Of a DNA stretch of 64,000 nucleotides, positions 1 through 10,315 are shown in pieces; position 1 is the first letter of the stretch, and every line of letters starts with the position of its first letter. The notes beneath the pieces are model-generated. The model was not told where the DNA came from and ran no database searches. It was given only the letters and a program-made list of their open reading frames with translations. Source of the DNA: Proteus terrae subsp. cibarius (GTDB lineage Bacteria > Pseudomonadota > Gammaproteobacteria > Enterobacterales > Enterobacteriaceae); assembly GCF_011045835.1 (NCBI RefSeq), contig NZ_CP047349.1, forward strand, positions 1,922,001-1,986,000. Reading direction: 5' to 3'. A program made the translations under genes and the position numbers.

Positions 1-1854
1 AACAAAAGGTTCATCTTTGAAAAGATAACGACGTGTTTTTACTAGCTCTTCAAAATTAGGGAAGTCAGGTCTATCTTTGAAACGCTCTTTATTGGTATCA
101 ACAAGATGCGCTATCCACTCTTTTTCACTTCGACCTTCAGTAAACGCCTCTTTTACTCCCATTTTTTCTGCTACGTCTGTTATCCACTCATAATCAGAAC
201 GACGCTCAAAAGCCGGCTCAACCACTTTTTCAGATAGAAGAAAATAGTTACCCGTTCCCCAAGTATTACCAATGTTCCAACGTTCTAGAAAACTGGTTTC
301 AGGTAAAACTAGATCGGCATATTTTGCAGATGGAGAGAGATATAAGTCACTAGCAACAATAAATTCAACTTTTGAATCATCAGCTAATAATTTAGCTGCT
401 GCATTTACATCTGGGTTTTGGTTTACTAAATAGTTACCTGCTAAAGAAAATATCATTTTAATATTGGTATCGAGTTTATCAACACCTAAAAGACCATCTT
501 CAACACGTACTTGGCTTGCATCATCAACCGCTTGCATCCAATTCATAATGGAAATTTGCGCTTTAATTGGGTTCTTCCCAACATTCGGGCCACGCATAGA
601 TTGACGATTACCAATACCGCCGTAACCTGCCGCCCATGCCCCTTTTTTACCTACATTTCCAGTAATTGCAGCAAGTAATGTTGAACCACGAGCACTACGC
701 TCACCACAAATATGGCGTTGAGGCCCCCAACCTTGAATTAAGGCTGCTGGTTTTGTCATGGCATATTCGCGTGCCAGTTGACGAATGGTATTTGCGGGTA
801 CTCGAGTGATTTTCTCTGCCCATTCAGGTGTTTTTTCTATTCCATCTTTTTGACCTGTTAAATAAGCCACTAAGGACTCATTAGCAGGAACACCTTCTGG
901 CATATGTTCTTCATCAAAACCAACGACATATTTATCAATAAAAGGTTTGTCATGAAGGTTTTCCGTGACAATGACATACATCATTGCATCCATTAAGGCA
1001 TTATCTGTTGTTGGTAAAAGAGGGATCCATTGGTCAGCAAGAGATTGAGCCGTATCTGAATAACGAGGATCAACCACAATAAACTTGGTCCCCTTATTTT
1101 TCATTTTTTGAAAATAATGGTTTGTATGACCAAAAATAGTTTCATTAGGGTTATGACCCCATAAAATCACTAGTGGTGTATCTTCAAGTGTATCGAGTGA
1201 ACTGCCTGTTTTGGATATACCGTAAGTATAAGGGGTCACTTTGACCGTATTCCCTAAACTAACAGAGTGATAATAAGGTAAGTATCCACCTGTTAAATTG
1301 AAGAGTTTCTTCATCATGGTATCACCAGAGAAGATCCCCCCTGTGACAGCGGTATTGACGGTTAAGAAACGGCTTGCTGCACCATATTTTTCGGTTAAAC
1401 GTGTAATATTTTCTGCAATAAGCGTTGTGGCTTCATCCCATGAAATGCGTTCAAATTTACCTTCACCACGTTTACCCACGCGTTTCATTGGGTATTTTAG
1501 TCTGTCTGCATGATAAGAAAATTTACGATAACCTCTGCCACGCACGCACGCTCTCATAATAGGCATTGATTCATCTAGTTCATTATCAGGTCTTGTTGTG
1601 ATCCGAGTGACAATCCCTTCTTTTATATGGGCGCGAATATCGCACTTACCACCACAGTCAAAAGTACTACATGTTGCTACAACGGTAGCTGGATTTCCGT
1701 CCATTTTTGCAATAGGTAAACTTTCATCTACATTAGCTTGTGCATTTCGTGCGAAAAATGGCACCGTAACTAATGCAGCACTCGTTTGAACAAAGTGGCG
1801 ACGACTTAGTGACATCACCCCTTTGTTTTTTTCGCTTTTTTCTATTTTTTTCAT
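1..1854 (-). CDS. dmsA: DMSO reductase-type molybdopterin oxidoreductase, catalytic subunit A (3' end outside window)
   Basis: Reads leftward off the window edge, so only the first 618 codons are present. The N-terminus carries a twin-arginine export signal (SRRHFVQ, about residues 17-23) followed by a hydrophobic stretch ending near AQA. A cysteine cluster (C, then FDCGGKC, then ACVRGRG) fits the N-terminal [4Fe-4S] site of the DmsA/YnfE family. The segments YPMKRVGKRGEGKFERISW, IQGWGPQRH and SSAKYADLVLPE are typical of DmsA-like bis-MGD enzymes. A serine in YYHSVSLGN aligns with the molybdenum-ligand serine of DmsA. The family reduces S- or N-oxides such as DMSO as terminal acceptors in anaerobic respiration, with DmsB- and DmsC-type partners normally downstream (here outside the window). 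I chose the ATG at 1854 because it leaves a short charged leader before the RR motif; the internal ATG at 1815 has its Shine-Dalgarno too close. YnfE/F-type paralogues cannot be excluded. Confidence 0.85.
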   Translation of the reverse strand, partial: MKKIEKSEKNKGVMSLSRRHFVQTSAALVTVPFFARNAQANVDESLPIAKMDGNPATVVATCSTFDCGGKCDIRAHIKEGIVTRITTRPDNELDESMPIMRACVRGRGYRKFSYHADRLKYPMKRVGKRGEGKFERISWDEATTLIAENITRLTEKYGAASRFLTVNTAVTGGIFSGDTMMKKLFNLTGGYLPYYHSVSLGNTVKVTPYTYGISKTGSSLDTLEDTPLVILWGHNPNETIFGHTNHYFQKMKNKGTKFIVVDPRYSDTAQSLADQWIPLLPTTDNALMDAMMYVIVTENLHDKPFIDKYVVGFDEEHMPEGVPANESLVAYLTGQKDGIEKTPEWAEKITRVPANTIRQLAREYAMTKPAALIQGWGPQRHICGERSARGSTLLAAITGNVGKKGAWAAGYGGIGNRQSMRGPNVGKNPIKAQISIMNWMQAVDDASQVRVEDGLLGVDKLDTNIKMIFSLAGNYLVNQNPDVNAAAKLLADDSKVEFIVASDLYLSPSAKYADLVLPETSFLERWNIGNTWGTGNYFLLSEKVVEPAFERRSDYEWITDVAEKMGVKEAFTEGRSEKEWIAHLVDTNKERFKDRPDFPNFEELVKTRRYLFKDEPFV

Positions 1855-1920
1855 TAGCTTATCATTCTCACATAACAACTTTCATCAGTAAAAATGATAG
1901 GATATAGTGGTAAACCCTCA

Positions 1921-1934
1921 TTGATGTACATCAA
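1921..1934 (-). promoter_or_regulatory. Perfect FNR box upstream of dmsA
   Basis: TTGATGTACATCAA is an exact match to the FNR consensus TTGAT-N4-ATCAA. On the minus strand a -10-like TATCAT lies at 1894-1899. This puts a start site near 1887 and the box centre (1927.5) about 41 bp upstream, the usual class II activating position. Anaerobic activation of dmsA by FNR is known in E. coli; the use of this site here is inferred. Confidence 0.85.
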
Positions 1935-2386
1935 TACCACTAAAGAGGTAATAGAATGTTTCAATATTTCACACTTCTTTGCAGATCCCCCACTTTTTAT
2001 AAGGAAAAGCTAATTCAAGGTAGCATTAAGTTGTATCAAAAATACATCTAGTTAACTTTACCTAATTTTTTGTTATAAAAATAAAGAGTTATGTAAAAAA
2101 AACACGGATTTAAGGTAAAGCCGTAAATAAAATGTCAATACAAAGATAGAAAATATTGAAGCGCCTCTTCATTTTTGGCTTTTGACAAGGATAATTTAGT
2201 AATAGCACTATGACTTCGTTAGAAAATCGAATAATATACCAATTGAGTATAGGGTTAGCGCAAATTGTTCTAAATAGACCTTTAGGCAAAACATTGTTTT
2301 TATCAAGATACATGTTTTGTTACATTCAGAATTATTTCCACACGTATCGTTATTCCCCTTACTAATTACTGCAATATGTGTTAAAA

Positions 2387-2400
2387 TTGACGCATATCAA
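2387..2400 (+). promoter_or_regulatory. FNR box in the fnr promoter (autoregulation)
   Basis: TTGACGCATATCAA lies 26 bp before the chosen fnr start. It matches the FNR consensus except for one base, and it closely resembles the autorepression site in front of E. coli fnr (TTGACAAATATCAA, from memory). Its closeness to the start codon suggests that FNR bound here blocks its own promoter. Confidence 0.75.
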
Positions 2401-2426
2401 TATTTTTATTTGTAATGAGCAAGCTT

Positions 2427-3185
2427 ATGATCCCAGAAAAACGCGTCGTTCGCCGAATCCAATCTGGCGGTTGTGCAATCCATTGTCAGGATTGCAGTAT
2501 TAGCCAGCTCTGCATCCCGTTTACTTTAAACGAGCATGAGCTTGATCAACTCGATAATATTATCGAGCGTAAAAAGCCCATCCAGAAAGGTCAAACCTTG
2601 TTTAAAGCAGGTGATGAGCTGAAATCACTTTATGCCATACGTTCCGGTACAATTAAAAGTTATACCATTACGGAAGAAGGCGACGAGCAAATAACAGGAT
2701 TTCATCTTGCTGGTGATTTGGTTGGCTTTGACGCCATTATTAATACTGAACACCCAAGTTTCGCACAAGCGTTAGAAACGTCTATGGTTTGTGAAATTCC
2801 ATTCGAAACTTTGGATGACCTGTCAGGCAAAATGCCTAACTTACGTCAACAAATGATGCGCCTAATGAGTGGTGAAATCAAAGGTGACCAAGAGATGATC
2901 TTACTGCTCTCGAAAAAGAATGCAGAAGAACGTTTGGCTGCTTTTATTTATAACCTCTCTCGCCGTTTCGCACAGCGTGGTTTTTCTCCTCGTGAATTCC
3001 GTTTAACCATGACTCGTGGTGATATCGGTAATTACTTAGGTTTAACCGTTGAAACAATTAGCCGCTTACTTGGTCGCTTCCAGAAAAGTGGCATGTTAAG
3101 TGTTAAAGGTAAATACATTACTATCGAAGATAGTACACTGTTAAGTGAACTTGCAGGCAAGCTTCCTTCATCAGTTGAAGTTTAA
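2427..3185 (+). CDS. fnr: FNR, oxygen-sensing global regulator of anaerobic metabolism
   Basis: CRP/FNR-family transcription factor of 252 residues, nearly identical to E. coli FNR (250) except at the C-terminus. The [4Fe-4S] ligands Cys20, Cys23, Cys29 and Cys122 are all present in the E. coli numbering, along with non-ligand Cys16. A cyclic-nucleotide-fold sensor domain (about 30-150), a dimerisation helix and a C-terminal helix-turn-helix with recognition segment [11 protein letters not shown] follow. I chose the ATG at 2427 over the in-frame ATG at 2415: it gives the conserved N-terminus MIPEKR, and GAGCAAG lies at ribosome-binding distance, as in E. coli. FNR boxes occur in front of this gene and of the divergent dmsA. 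uspE follows in the same direction, as in E. coli. Confidence 0.97.
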   Translation: MIPEKRVVRRIQSGGCAIHCQDCSISQLCIPFTLNEHELDQLDNIIERKKPIQKGQTLFKAGDELKSLYAIRSGTIKSYTITEEGDEQITGFHLAGDLVGFDAIINTEHPSFAQALETSMVCEIPFETLDDLSGKMPNLRQQMMRLMSGEIKGDQEMILLLSKKNAEERLAAFIYNLSRRFAQRGFSPREFRLTMTRGDIGNYLGLTVETISRLLGRFQKSGMLSVKGKYITIEDSTLLSELAGKLPSSVEV

Positions 3186-3326
3186 TCTGTTACATTTCAC
3201 ACGCTAATTTTATAACGGGGCACACAAATTTGTGTCCCGTTTTCTATTTTATGCTATTGCATTTTATCTTCTTGGGTTATCTTTAAATTGTAGATGGATA
3301 AATCCAGCCCTAAAGAGGATATTACA

Positions 3327-4277
3327 ATGGAAAAATATCAAAACCTTCTCGTTGTCATTGATCCTAACCAAGATGACCAACCAGCACTTCGTCGTGCTGT
3401 CTATATCGTTCAGCGTAATGGTGGGCGGATAAAAGCTTTTCTACCTGTTTATGATCTCTCTTATGACATGACAACTCTTTTATCTCCCGATGAACGCAAT
3501 GCAATGCGTAAAGGTGTTATCAGCCAAAAGGCGGCTTGGATCAAACAACAAGCACGCTATTACCTTGAGGCCGGTATAGAAATTGATATCAAAGTCATTT
3601 GGCATAATCGCCCTTATGAAGCAATTATTGAAGAAGTCGTTGCACATCAACATGACTTACTGATTAAAATGGCTCACCAACATGATAAATTAGGTTCGCT
3701 TATTTTTACCCCTCTTGATTGGCAATTGCTTAGAAAATGCCCTTCTCCTGTTTGGATGGTCAAAGATAAAGAGTGGCCTGAATACGGTACTATCGTTGTC
3801 GCCGCAAATTTATCAAATGAAGAATCTTATCATGACGCGCTTAATCTAAAACTGATTGAGCTAACAACCGACTTATCTCATCGTATACAAAAAGATCCTG
3901 ATGTCCATTTACTTAGCGCCTACCCTGTTGCGCCTATTAATATTGCGATTGAGTTACCTGATTTTGATCCAAATCTTTATAACAATGCATTACGTGGTCA
4001 GCATCTTATTGCGATGAAAGAGCTACGCCAGAAATTCTGTATCCCAGAAGAGAAAACACATGTTATAGAAGGATTGCCTGAGCAAGTGATCCCTCAAGTT
4101 TGTGAAGAGTTAAATGCTGGGATTGTTGTTTTGGGTATATTAGGAAGAACTGGCCTATCTGCTGCATTCTTAGGTAATACAGCAGAACAGCTTATTGACC
4201 ACATTAAGTGTGATTTGTTAGCTATTAAACCGGATGGTTTTACCTGCCCTATTACTGTTGATAGCGATCACCAGTAA
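3327..4277 (+). CDS. uspE: Universal stress protein UspE (tandem Usp domains)
   Basis: 316-residue cytoplasmic protein with two universal-stress-protein domains (about 1-150 and 160-305), matching E. coli UspE along its length (start [18 protein letters not shown]). The second domain carries the ATP-loop pattern G-x2-G-x9-G in [16 protein letters not shown]; the residue after the last glycine is Asn rather than Ser/Thr, as in E. coli UspE. The family is linked to stress survival, motility and adhesion; its biochemical role is not settled. I chose the ATG at 3327 because AGAGG (3314-3318) lies 8 bp upstream and the N-terminus then matches the family. The longer in-frame start at 3294 adds 11 unmatched residues. 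It follows fnr, as in E. coli, and ends at a terminator shared with convergent pntB. Confidence 0.94.
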   Translation: MEKYQNLLVVIDPNQDDQPALRRAVYIVQRNGGRIKAFLPVYDLSYDMTTLLSPDERNAMRKGVISQKAAWIKQQARYYLEAGIEIDIKVIWHNRPYEAIIEEVVAHQHDLLIKMAHQHDKLGSLIFTPLDWQLLRKCPSPVWMVKDKEWPEYGTIVVAANLSNEESYHDALNLKLIELTTDLSHRIQKDPDVHLLSAYPVAPINIAIELPDFDPNLYNNALRGQHLIAMKELRQKFCIPEEKTHVIEGLPEQVIPQVCEELNAGIVVLGILGRTGLSAAFLGNTAEQLIDHIKCDLLAIKPDGFTCPITVDSDHQ

Positions 4278-4294
4278 TTGTTAAAGTATCCATT

Positions 4295-4326
4295 AAAAAA
4301 GCCAGTCAAGAATCGACTGGCTTTTT
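4295..4326. terminator. Bidirectional terminator between uspE and pntB
   Basis: A 7-bp stem GCCAGTC/GACTGGC (4301-4307 and 4315-4321) is flanked by an A-run on the left and a T-run on the right, so it can end both uspE and convergent pntB. Confidence 0.85.
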
Positions 4327-4347
4327 ACTATTCGCTATTTGTATCTA

Positions 4348-5736
4348 CTACAGCGCTTTTAAAATTGCATCAACACTGGCTTTAGCATCGCCAAACAACA
4401 TTTGTGTATTCTCTTTAAAAAACAGCGGATTTTGAACCCCTGCATAACCTGTATTCATTGAGCGTTTAAACACAATAACATTCTGCGCTTTCCACACTTC
4501 TAATACTGGCATCCCTGCAATTGGGCTGTTTGGATCATCTTGTGCCGCTGGGTTTACTGTATCGTTAGCACCAATAACTAAAACCGTATCAGTGTCAGAG
4601 AAATCATCATTAATCTCATCCATTTCTAATACAACGTCATAAGGTACTTTAGCTTCTGCTAACAACACATTCATATGGCCCGGTAAACGCCCTGCTACTG
4701 GGTGAATACCAAAACGCACTTTCACACCACGTTGGCGTAATTTTTCAGTAATATCATGTACTGGGTATTGTGCTTGGGCAACCGCCATTCCATAACCCGG
4801 GGTGATAATAACTGATGTGGAATTTTTCAGCATATCAGCCACTTCTTCAGCAGTTGTTTCGCGGTACTCACCCATTTCACCTTCTTCTGTTGAAGCTGAG
4901 CCATCAGTACCAAATCCACCGGCTATTACGCTAATAAAAGAGCGATTCATCGCCTTACACATAATATAAGAAAGGATTGCACCTGAAGAACCCACTAATG
5001 CACCTGTTACAATCAACAGATCATTACTTAACATAAAGCCCGCAGCAGCAGCTGCCCATCCAGAGTAAGAGTTCAGCATCGAAACAACTACTGGCATATC
5101 CGCACCACCAATTGATGCAACTAAATGCCAACCAAACGCCAAAGCAATTACAGTCATTACGATGATTAAGAAAACTTGTAAACCAACACTATCAGTTTTA
5201 ACAAACCAAACCATCAGTAAGAAAGAAACAACTAAAGCTGCAAGGTTTAATTTATGGCGATTAGGCAACATCATCGGTTTAGATGACATTTTTCCACTTA
5301 ATTTACCATAAGCGACAATTGAACCCGTAAATGTAACAGCACCAATGAAGATCCCTAAAAAGACTTCTGTTAGGTGAATATTCACCATTACAGGATCCAT
5401 TGCTGTATTGTGGTCAAGATAACTGTTAAAACCGACTAAAACCGCCGCTAAACCTACAAAACTGTGTAAGATAGCGACTAATTCTGGCATCTGAGTCATT
5501 TCGACTTTTTTAGCTAAACGAATACCAATAACGGCACCGATTACCATTGCAATAATGATCCAACCCACATTACCAGCATAAGGCCCGAAAATGGTTGCGA
5601 ACAGTGCAATTGCCATCCCTGCAATACCAAAATAGTTACCTTGTTTAGAGGTTTCATGCTTTGATAAGCCGGCAAGGCTGAAAATAAATAATATCGCGGC
5701 GACAATATATGCCGCTGTAACAACTCCGCTGGACAT
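4348..5736 (-). CDS. pntB: NAD(P) transhydrogenase subunit beta
   Basis: 462 residues, the same length as E. coli PntB. The first about 260 residues form a bundle of hydrophobic membrane helices (domain II). The C-terminal about 180 residues are the soluble NADP(H)-binding domain III, with [34 protein letters not shown] and [10 protein letters not shown]. With PntA it couples proton entry across the inner membrane to hydride transfer from NADH to NADP+, supplying NADPH. The start ATG has GGGAG at good distance. Only 11 bp separate it from the upstream pntA stop, so the two genes form an operon. Confidence 0.97.
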   Translation of the reverse strand: MSSGVVTAAYIVAAILFIFSLAGLSKHETSKQGNYFGIAGMAIALFATIFGPYAGNVGWIIIAMVIGAVIGIRLAKKVEMTQMPELVAILHSFVGLAAVLVGFNSYLDHNTAMDPVMVNIHLTEVFLGIFIGAVTFTGSIVAYGKLSGKMSSKPMMLPNRHKLNLAALVVSFLLMVWFVKTDSVGLQVFLIIVMTVIALAFGWHLVASIGGADMPVVVSMLNSYSGWAAAAAGFMLSNDLLIVTGALVGSSGAILSYIMCKAMNRSFISVIAGGFGTDGSASTEEGEMGEYRETTAEEVADMLKNSTSVIITPGYGMAVAQAQYPVHDITEKLRQRGVKVRFGIHPVAGRLPGHMNVLLAEAKVPYDVVLEMDEINDDFSDTDTVLVIGANDTVNPAAQDDPNSPIAGMPVLEVWKAQNVIVFKRSMNTGYAGVQNPLFFKENTQMLFGDAKASVDAILKAL

Positions 5737-5747
5737 AATTGTCTCCC

Positions 5748-7277
5748 TTATCCTTTACGGAACATTTTCAACATACGTTGAGTAACAGTAAATCCACCAA
5801 AAATATTAATACTCGCAATCAATATTGCGATAAACGAAAATAGGCTAACCCAGCCACCACTACCAATTTGGAGTAAAGCACCGACGACGATAATGCCTGA
5901 AATTGCGTTTGTAACTGACATTAATGGTGTATGTAATGAATGACTCACATTCCAAACAACGTAATAACCTACAACACAAGAAAGTGCGAATACCGTAAAG
6001 TGAGATAAAAACTCTTTCGGCGCAACATTTGCAAGCCATGCAAACAATAAGAAAGCTATCGCTAATAAACTGTATTTCTTCCAAGGTGAAACTGGTTTAG
6101 CAACGGGTTTTTCTTGTGGTTTTGCAGCGGGAGCTGCTTTAGGTTGTGCTGAAACTTGAATTGGTGGCGCAGGCCATGTTACTTCACCAGCACGAATAAC
6201 AGTCACACCACGAATAACAACATCATCAAAATCGATATTGATATTACCGTCTTTTTCTTTACACAATAATTTCAGTAGGTTAACTAAGTTAGTACCATAA
6301 AGCTGAGATGACTGTGCAGGTAAACGAGCGGCTAAGTCAGTGTAACCAATGATTTTTACGCCATGTTCTGTCGTAAAGATTTCATTAGGCACGGTATATT
6401 CACAGTTACCACCATTTTGAGCGGCAAGATCAACTACAACGCTTCCTGGCTTCATTGAATCGACCATCTCTTTCGTAATTAAACGAGGAGCGGGTTTTCC
6501 CGGAATTAATGCCGTTGTAATGATGATATCAACATCTTTTGCCTGTTCTGCAAATAATGCCATTTCAGCATCAATAAATGCTTTTGACATTACCTTAGCG
6601 TAACCATCACCACTGCCTGCTTCTTCTTTAAAATCAAGCTCAAGGAATTCGGCTCCCATGCTTTGAACTTGTTCTTTCACTTCAGGACGAGTATCAAATG
6701 CACGAACAATAGCGCCGAGGCTTCCTGCTGCACCAATCGCAGCAAGGCCTGCAACACCAGCACCAATAACCATCACTTTAGCTGGTGGTACTTTACCTGC
6801 TGCAGTAATTTGCCCAGTAAAGAATCTGCCAAATTCATGAGCAGCTTCTACAACAGCACGGTAACCAGCAATATTTGCCATTGAACTTAACGCATCAAGG
6901 GATTGTGCACGAGAAATACGTGGCACACTATCCATTGCCATAACGTTAATATTCTTTTCAGCTAACTTTTCGAGCAATGTTGCATTTTGAGCAGGCCAAA
7001 TAAAACTCACCAGTGTTGCGCCATCTTGTAGCAACGCTATTTCATTATCCAACGGTGCATTTACCTTCAAAATAATGTCTGATTCCCAAACATTTTGAAG
7101 AGCGAGGATCTCGGCACCAGCTTCCTCATAAGCTTTATCTTCAAAGCTTGAGGCAATGCCCGCACCATTTTCAACTGCGACTGTAAATCCTAATTTTATG
7201 AGTTGAGTCACTGTAGCTGGTGTAGCTGCAACCCTTGTTTCATTAGAAAGTCGCTCTTTGGGTATACCAATTCGCAT
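5748..7277 (-). CDS. pntA: NAD(P) transhydrogenase subunit alpha
   Basis: 509 residues, close to E. coli PntA. The N-terminal NAD(H)-binding domain I (about 1-380) has the alanine-dehydrogenase-like start [17 protein letters not shown] and the dinucleotide fold [17 protein letters not shown] linker rich in Ala, Pro and Lys (about 385-410) leads to several membrane helices in the last 100 residues. It works with PntB in the inner membrane as the proton-translocating transhydrogenase. The ATG has AAGGG upstream. It is transcribed away from ydgH across a 386-bp gap. Confidence 0.97.
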   Translation of the reverse strand: MRIGIPKERLSNETRVAATPATVTQLIKLGFTVAVENGAGIASSFEDKAYEEAGAEILALQNVWESDIILKVNAPLDNEIALLQDGATLVSFIWPAQNATLLEKLAEKNINVMAMDSVPRISRAQSLDALSSMANIAGYRAVVEAAHEFGRFFTGQITAAGKVPPAKVMVIGAGVAGLAAIGAAGSLGAIVRAFDTRPEVKEQVQSMGAEFLELDFKEEAGSGDGYAKVMSKAFIDAEMALFAEQAKDVDIIITTALIPGKPAPRLITKEMVDSMKPGSVVVDLAAQNGGNCEYTVPNEIFTTEHGVKIIGYTDLAARLPAQSSQLYGTNLVNLLKLLCKEKDGNINIDFDDVVIRGVTVIRAGEVTWPAPPIQVSAQPKAAPAAKPQEKPVAKPVSPWKKYSLLAIAFLLFAWLANVAPKEFLSHFTVFALSCVVGYYVVWNVSHSLHTPLMSVTNAISGIIVVGALLQIGSGGWVSLFSFIAILIASINIFGGFTVTQRMLKMFRKG

Positions 7278-7663
7278 AATTTTCCCTTCTTATCCATAGA
7301 GATCTGTTAAAACTTCTCCGTTAACTTCACATTCATGCAAAAAAAATGTTAAAAATAATAATATTCATGTCATTAATCGGAGCTCTAATAACCTACTGAA
7401 AATAAAACCAATAATCTATATCTGTGTAAAGCTAAAATTGAACTTAATTGGATCATTTTAGTCGAAAAGGCATATTTATGAATTATTCACTATATTCAGG
7501 TAAATATCTGGTAACATATACTGGTCATTTGACTCTGTGGTGATTCGCTAAATAAAATAATGCGACAAATGCTATTATTACATGTAATAATTAATCCCTA
7601 TGTGATAAACCACGACGTTCAGCACATGACCAATATTAATTGCGCAAGGCGGAAGGATTTTGT
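7278..7663. other. Divergent intergenic region pntA / ydgH
   Basis: This 386-bp gap must hold the promoters for pntA (leftward) and ydgH (rightward). It is A/T-rich, and I could not single out an operator or small gene in it. Confidence 0.4.
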
Positions 7664-8617
7664 ATGAAGCTGAAAACCTCAGTCATCGCAGCAGCGATGT
7701 TGTCTTTAACTAATATCACTGTTGCGCAGGCTGCTCAGGAATTAACACCCGAACAAGCTGCAGAACTAAAACCATTTGAAAGAATTACAGTTATCGGTCG
7801 TTTTAACGCTATTTATGAAGCCGCTGATGCGGTATCTCGTCGTGCGGATAAAGTCGGTGCTGATAGTTTCTATATTCAAGGTCTAGATGATATTAGTGAT
7901 AGTGGCAACATGAGTGTTACTGCGGATCTATACCATAAAGATGCACCAAAAGCAGATCAAGAAAGCTATCGTGTTTTTCATGGCGTGAAAGAGCTACCAA
8001 AACCTGAAGCAATTCTGCTACAACCATTTGATACGGTTTCTATCCGTGGTTATTTCCCTACAACCCCTGATATTAACGACGCAATTGCAAAAGCGGCAGC
8101 CAAAAAAGATGCAGCATCATTCTTTATTGTTCGTAACGTATCAACGAATGATGGTGGTAACCAAGAAGTAACAGCTTATATCTACAAAAAAGATGCGCCT
8201 AAACGTGCGATTCAAGCACCAGAGGCTGTTGTTCCTTATGATTCAGATGCCGGTCGCGCACTTATTGCAGAAGGCGGAGCCGCTGCCAATAAAGTTGAGA
8301 AACCAGGCCTTGCATCAAACACTGATTTTGATAGAAGTGTAGGTACCTTTGCTGAAACGCAAAGTTCTGGTGCAAGTGGTCGTTACACTGTAACTTTACC
8401 AGATGGCACTGAAATTCAAGAAGTTAACAAAGCAGCTGCTGCATTAATGGATCCTTTTGATACCATTACTTTTAGTGGATACTTTGTAAACTCACCAGAA
8501 ATCTCGTATCAGGTTGCTAAGCGTGCAGCAGCAAAAGGCGCTAAGTTCTACCATATTACCAATGAATGGCAAAGTGATGGTGGTACAGTCACTATTACGG
8601 CTGACCTATTCAAGTAA
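7664..8617 (+). CDS. ydgH: YdgH, secreted protein with three DUF1471 domains
   Basis: 317 residues with a Sec signal peptide (MKLKTSVIAAAMLSLTNITV, cleavage likely after AQA). Three related repeats follow (about 35-95, 125-185 and 255-317). Each has a 'PFDTI...G.F...A...A..KA.KGA..FYI' core followed by a '...GG...VTA.LYK' strand, the BhsA/McbA/YdgH (DUF1471) fold. The precise function is unknown; E. coli ydgH mutants are tied to envelope and stress phenotypes. I chose the ATG at 7664 because GGAAGG lies 7 bp upstream and the signal peptide then begins correctly; an in-frame TTG at 7640 would add eight residues. It sits between pntAB and ydgI as in E. coli. Confidence 0.92.
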   Translation: MKLKTSVIAAAMLSLTNITVAQAAQELTPEQAAELKPFERITVIGRFNAIYEAADAVSRRADKVGADSFYIQGLDDISDSGNMSVTADLYHKDAPKADQESYRVFHGVKELPKPEAILLQPFDTVSIRGYFPTTPDINDAIAKAAAKKDAASFFIVRNVSTNDGGNQEVTAYIYKKDAPKRAIQAPEAVVPYDSDAGRALIAEGGAAANKVEKPGLASNTDFDRSVGTFAETQSSGASGRYTVTLPDGTEIQEVNKAAAALMDPFDTITFSGYFVNSPEISYQVAKRAAAKGAKFYHITNEWQSDGGTVTITADLFK

Positions 8618-8637
8618 TAAAAAATTTCCTATTGATA

Positions 8638-8664
8638 AAAACCTTGCAGATGCAAGGTTTTTTT
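8638..8664 (+). terminator. Intrinsic terminator after ydgH
   Basis: Stem AACCTTG/CAAGGTT with a six-base loop followed by a run of nine T's. Confidence 0.88.
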
Positions 8665-8884
8665 TTATGCAAAATTTAATCAATCAGACATCATTTTTGT
8701 AAAAGTGAATAATTTTTATGATTTAATGCATAGACAACCAAGTCAACTCTCCGTAAAATCTCGCTGTTTTTTAGTGTTTTTATCTTTATTTAAATTTGAG
8801 ATATTCATATTTATTCTATTTACTTACCAAAAAACAAGAAAATACGCTATTTATTTACAATTTTAATCATGTAGGTAATTATCC

Positions 8885-10279
8885 TTGAATAAGAAACTTG
8901 GCTTAATATCACTCACCGCATTAGTATTAAGCTCAATGGTTGGTGCAGGTGTATTCAGTTTGCCTCAAAATATGGCCGAAGTTGCCAGCCCTGCCGCATT
9001 AATTATTGGCTGGGTGATAACAGGTATTGGTATCCTCTTTCTTGCTACATCTTTATTACTCCTCTCTCGCCTTCGACCTGATCTTGATGGTGGTATTTTT
9101 ACCTATGCGAAAGAAGGATTTGGTGAGTTCATTGGTTTTTGTTCAGCATGGGGTTATTGGGTTTGTGCTGTCGTTGCTAACGTTTCTTATCTTGTTATTG
9201 TCTTTGCTGCCTTTAGTTTTTTTACAGACACACCAGAAAACGTTATTTTTGGCGATGGAAATACATGGCAAGCATTAATTGGTGAATCAATCTTACTTTG
9301 GGTTGTTCATTTTCTTGTTTTACGGGGTGTTCAAACTGCAGCCAGTATTAATTTAATGGCAACAATGGCAAAGCTACTTCCTTTAGGATTATTTGTTATT
9401 GTCGCCCTATTAGCCTTCAATATGGATATATTTACCCTTGATTTTAAAGGTGTAAATATGGGTGTTCCAGTTTGGGATCAAGTCAAAAATACCATGCTGA
9501 TTACGCTGTGGGTATTTATTGGTATTGAAGGCGCAGTTGTTGTTTCCGCAAGAGCTAAAAACCGTCGTGATGTTGGTTTAGCAACAGTGCTTGCCGTTGT
9601 CATTGCATTGATTATCTATATTCTTGTGACTTTGTTATCACAAGGTTTAGTTACCCAAGCAGAATTGGCGGCGATGAAAAACCCATCAATGGCACCACTA
9701 CTTGTTCAACTTATTGGTAGCATGGGCGAGATAATTATTGCAGCAGGTCTTATTCTTTCTGTGTGTGGTGCTTATTTAAGCTGGACAATTATGGCCGCGG
9801 AAGTACCGTATATTGCAGCACTACATCACTCTTTCCCGAAACAATTAGGAAAGCAGAATAAAAATGATGCTCCATCGGCTTCGTTATGGTTTACCAACTG
9901 TGCTGTTCAATTCTCTTTAGTTTTAATTTGGCTGACAGGAAGTAACTACAACACATTACTGACTATTGCATCAGAGATGATCCTTGTTCCTTACTTCCTC
10001 GTAGGTGCATTTTTATTTAAAGTAGCAATTGCTCGCAGTAGTCGTGCTTTATTGTTAATTGCCATACCGGCAAGTTTATATGGTTTATGGTTACTTTATG
10101 CATCCGGAGTCATTAATTTATTACTCTCTGTTGTTCTGTATGCACCAGGTATTCTGATGTTTTTATATACACGCAAACAGTATAAAGATAAAAAACCGCT
10201 ACTCTTAAGTGAGAAAATTCTGTTAGCTCTTGTCTTATTGGGCGCCATTCCAGCATTGGGTTACTTAACTATTTACTAA
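8885..10279 (+). CDS. arcD: Basic amino acid antiporter, ArcD/YdgI type (arginine/ornithine)
   Basis: 464-residue APC-superfamily transporter with about 12 hydrophobic segments, aligning end to end with E. coli YdgI (now ArcD). The N-terminal GAGVFSLPQNMA motif and the central TLWVFIGIEGAVVVSARAKN are typical of basic amino acid antiporters. It probably exchanges arginine for ornithine across the inner membrane. The start codon is TTG, chosen because it gives the E. coli-like N-terminus (MNKKLGL) and has AGG about 10 bp upstream; the next in-frame ATG would cut into the first helix. It follows ydgH as in E. coli. The exact substrate is inferred from the family only. Confidence 0.9.
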   Translation: MNKKLGLISLTALVLSSMVGAGVFSLPQNMAEVASPAALIIGWVITGIGILFLATSLLLLSRLRPDLDGGIFTYAKEGFGEFIGFCSAWGYWVCAVVANVSYLVIVFAAFSFFTDTPENVIFGDGNTWQALIGESILLWVVHFLVLRGVQTAASINLMATMAKLLPLGLFVIVALLAFNMDIFTLDFKGVNMGVPVWDQVKNTMLITLWVFIGIEGAVVVSARAKNRRDVGLATVLAVVIALIIYILVTLLSQGLVTQAELAAMKNPSMAPLLVQLIGSMGEIIIAAGLILSVCGAYLSWTIMAAEVPYIAALHHSFPKQLGKQNKNDAPSASLWFTNCAVQFSLVLIWLTGSNYNTLLTIASEMILVPYFLVGAFLFKVAIARSSRALLLIAIPASLYGLWLLYASGVINLLLSVVLYAPGILMFLYTRKQYKDKKPLLLSEKILLALVLLGAIPALGYLTIY

Positions 10280-10289
10280 AGATAATCTG

Positions 10290-10315
10290 AGGGGTACTGA
10301 AAAAACAGTACCTCT
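10290..10315 (+). terminator. Hairpin after arcD/ydgI, possible weak terminator
   Basis: AGGGGTACTG and CAGTACCTCT can pair around an A-rich loop. The tail is a CT-rich tract rather than a T-run, so termination may be weak. Confidence 0.5.

Larger units (their letters stand above)
1855..2426. other. Intergenic region between dmsA and fnr
   Basis: This 572-bp divergent region holds the FNR box of dmsA (1921-1934) and the FNR box of fnr (2387-2400). A 31-codon open frame at 1956-2051 (+) has a good Shine-Dalgarno but no other support. The rest, about 2052-2386, is A/T-rich and I see no convincing gene in it. Confidence 0.6.

Noticed and set aside
2110..2313. 67-codon open frame on the minus strand between dmsA and fnr
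   Set aside because: No Shine-Dalgarno, no recognisable protein pattern, and A/T-rich DNA in which chance frames are common.
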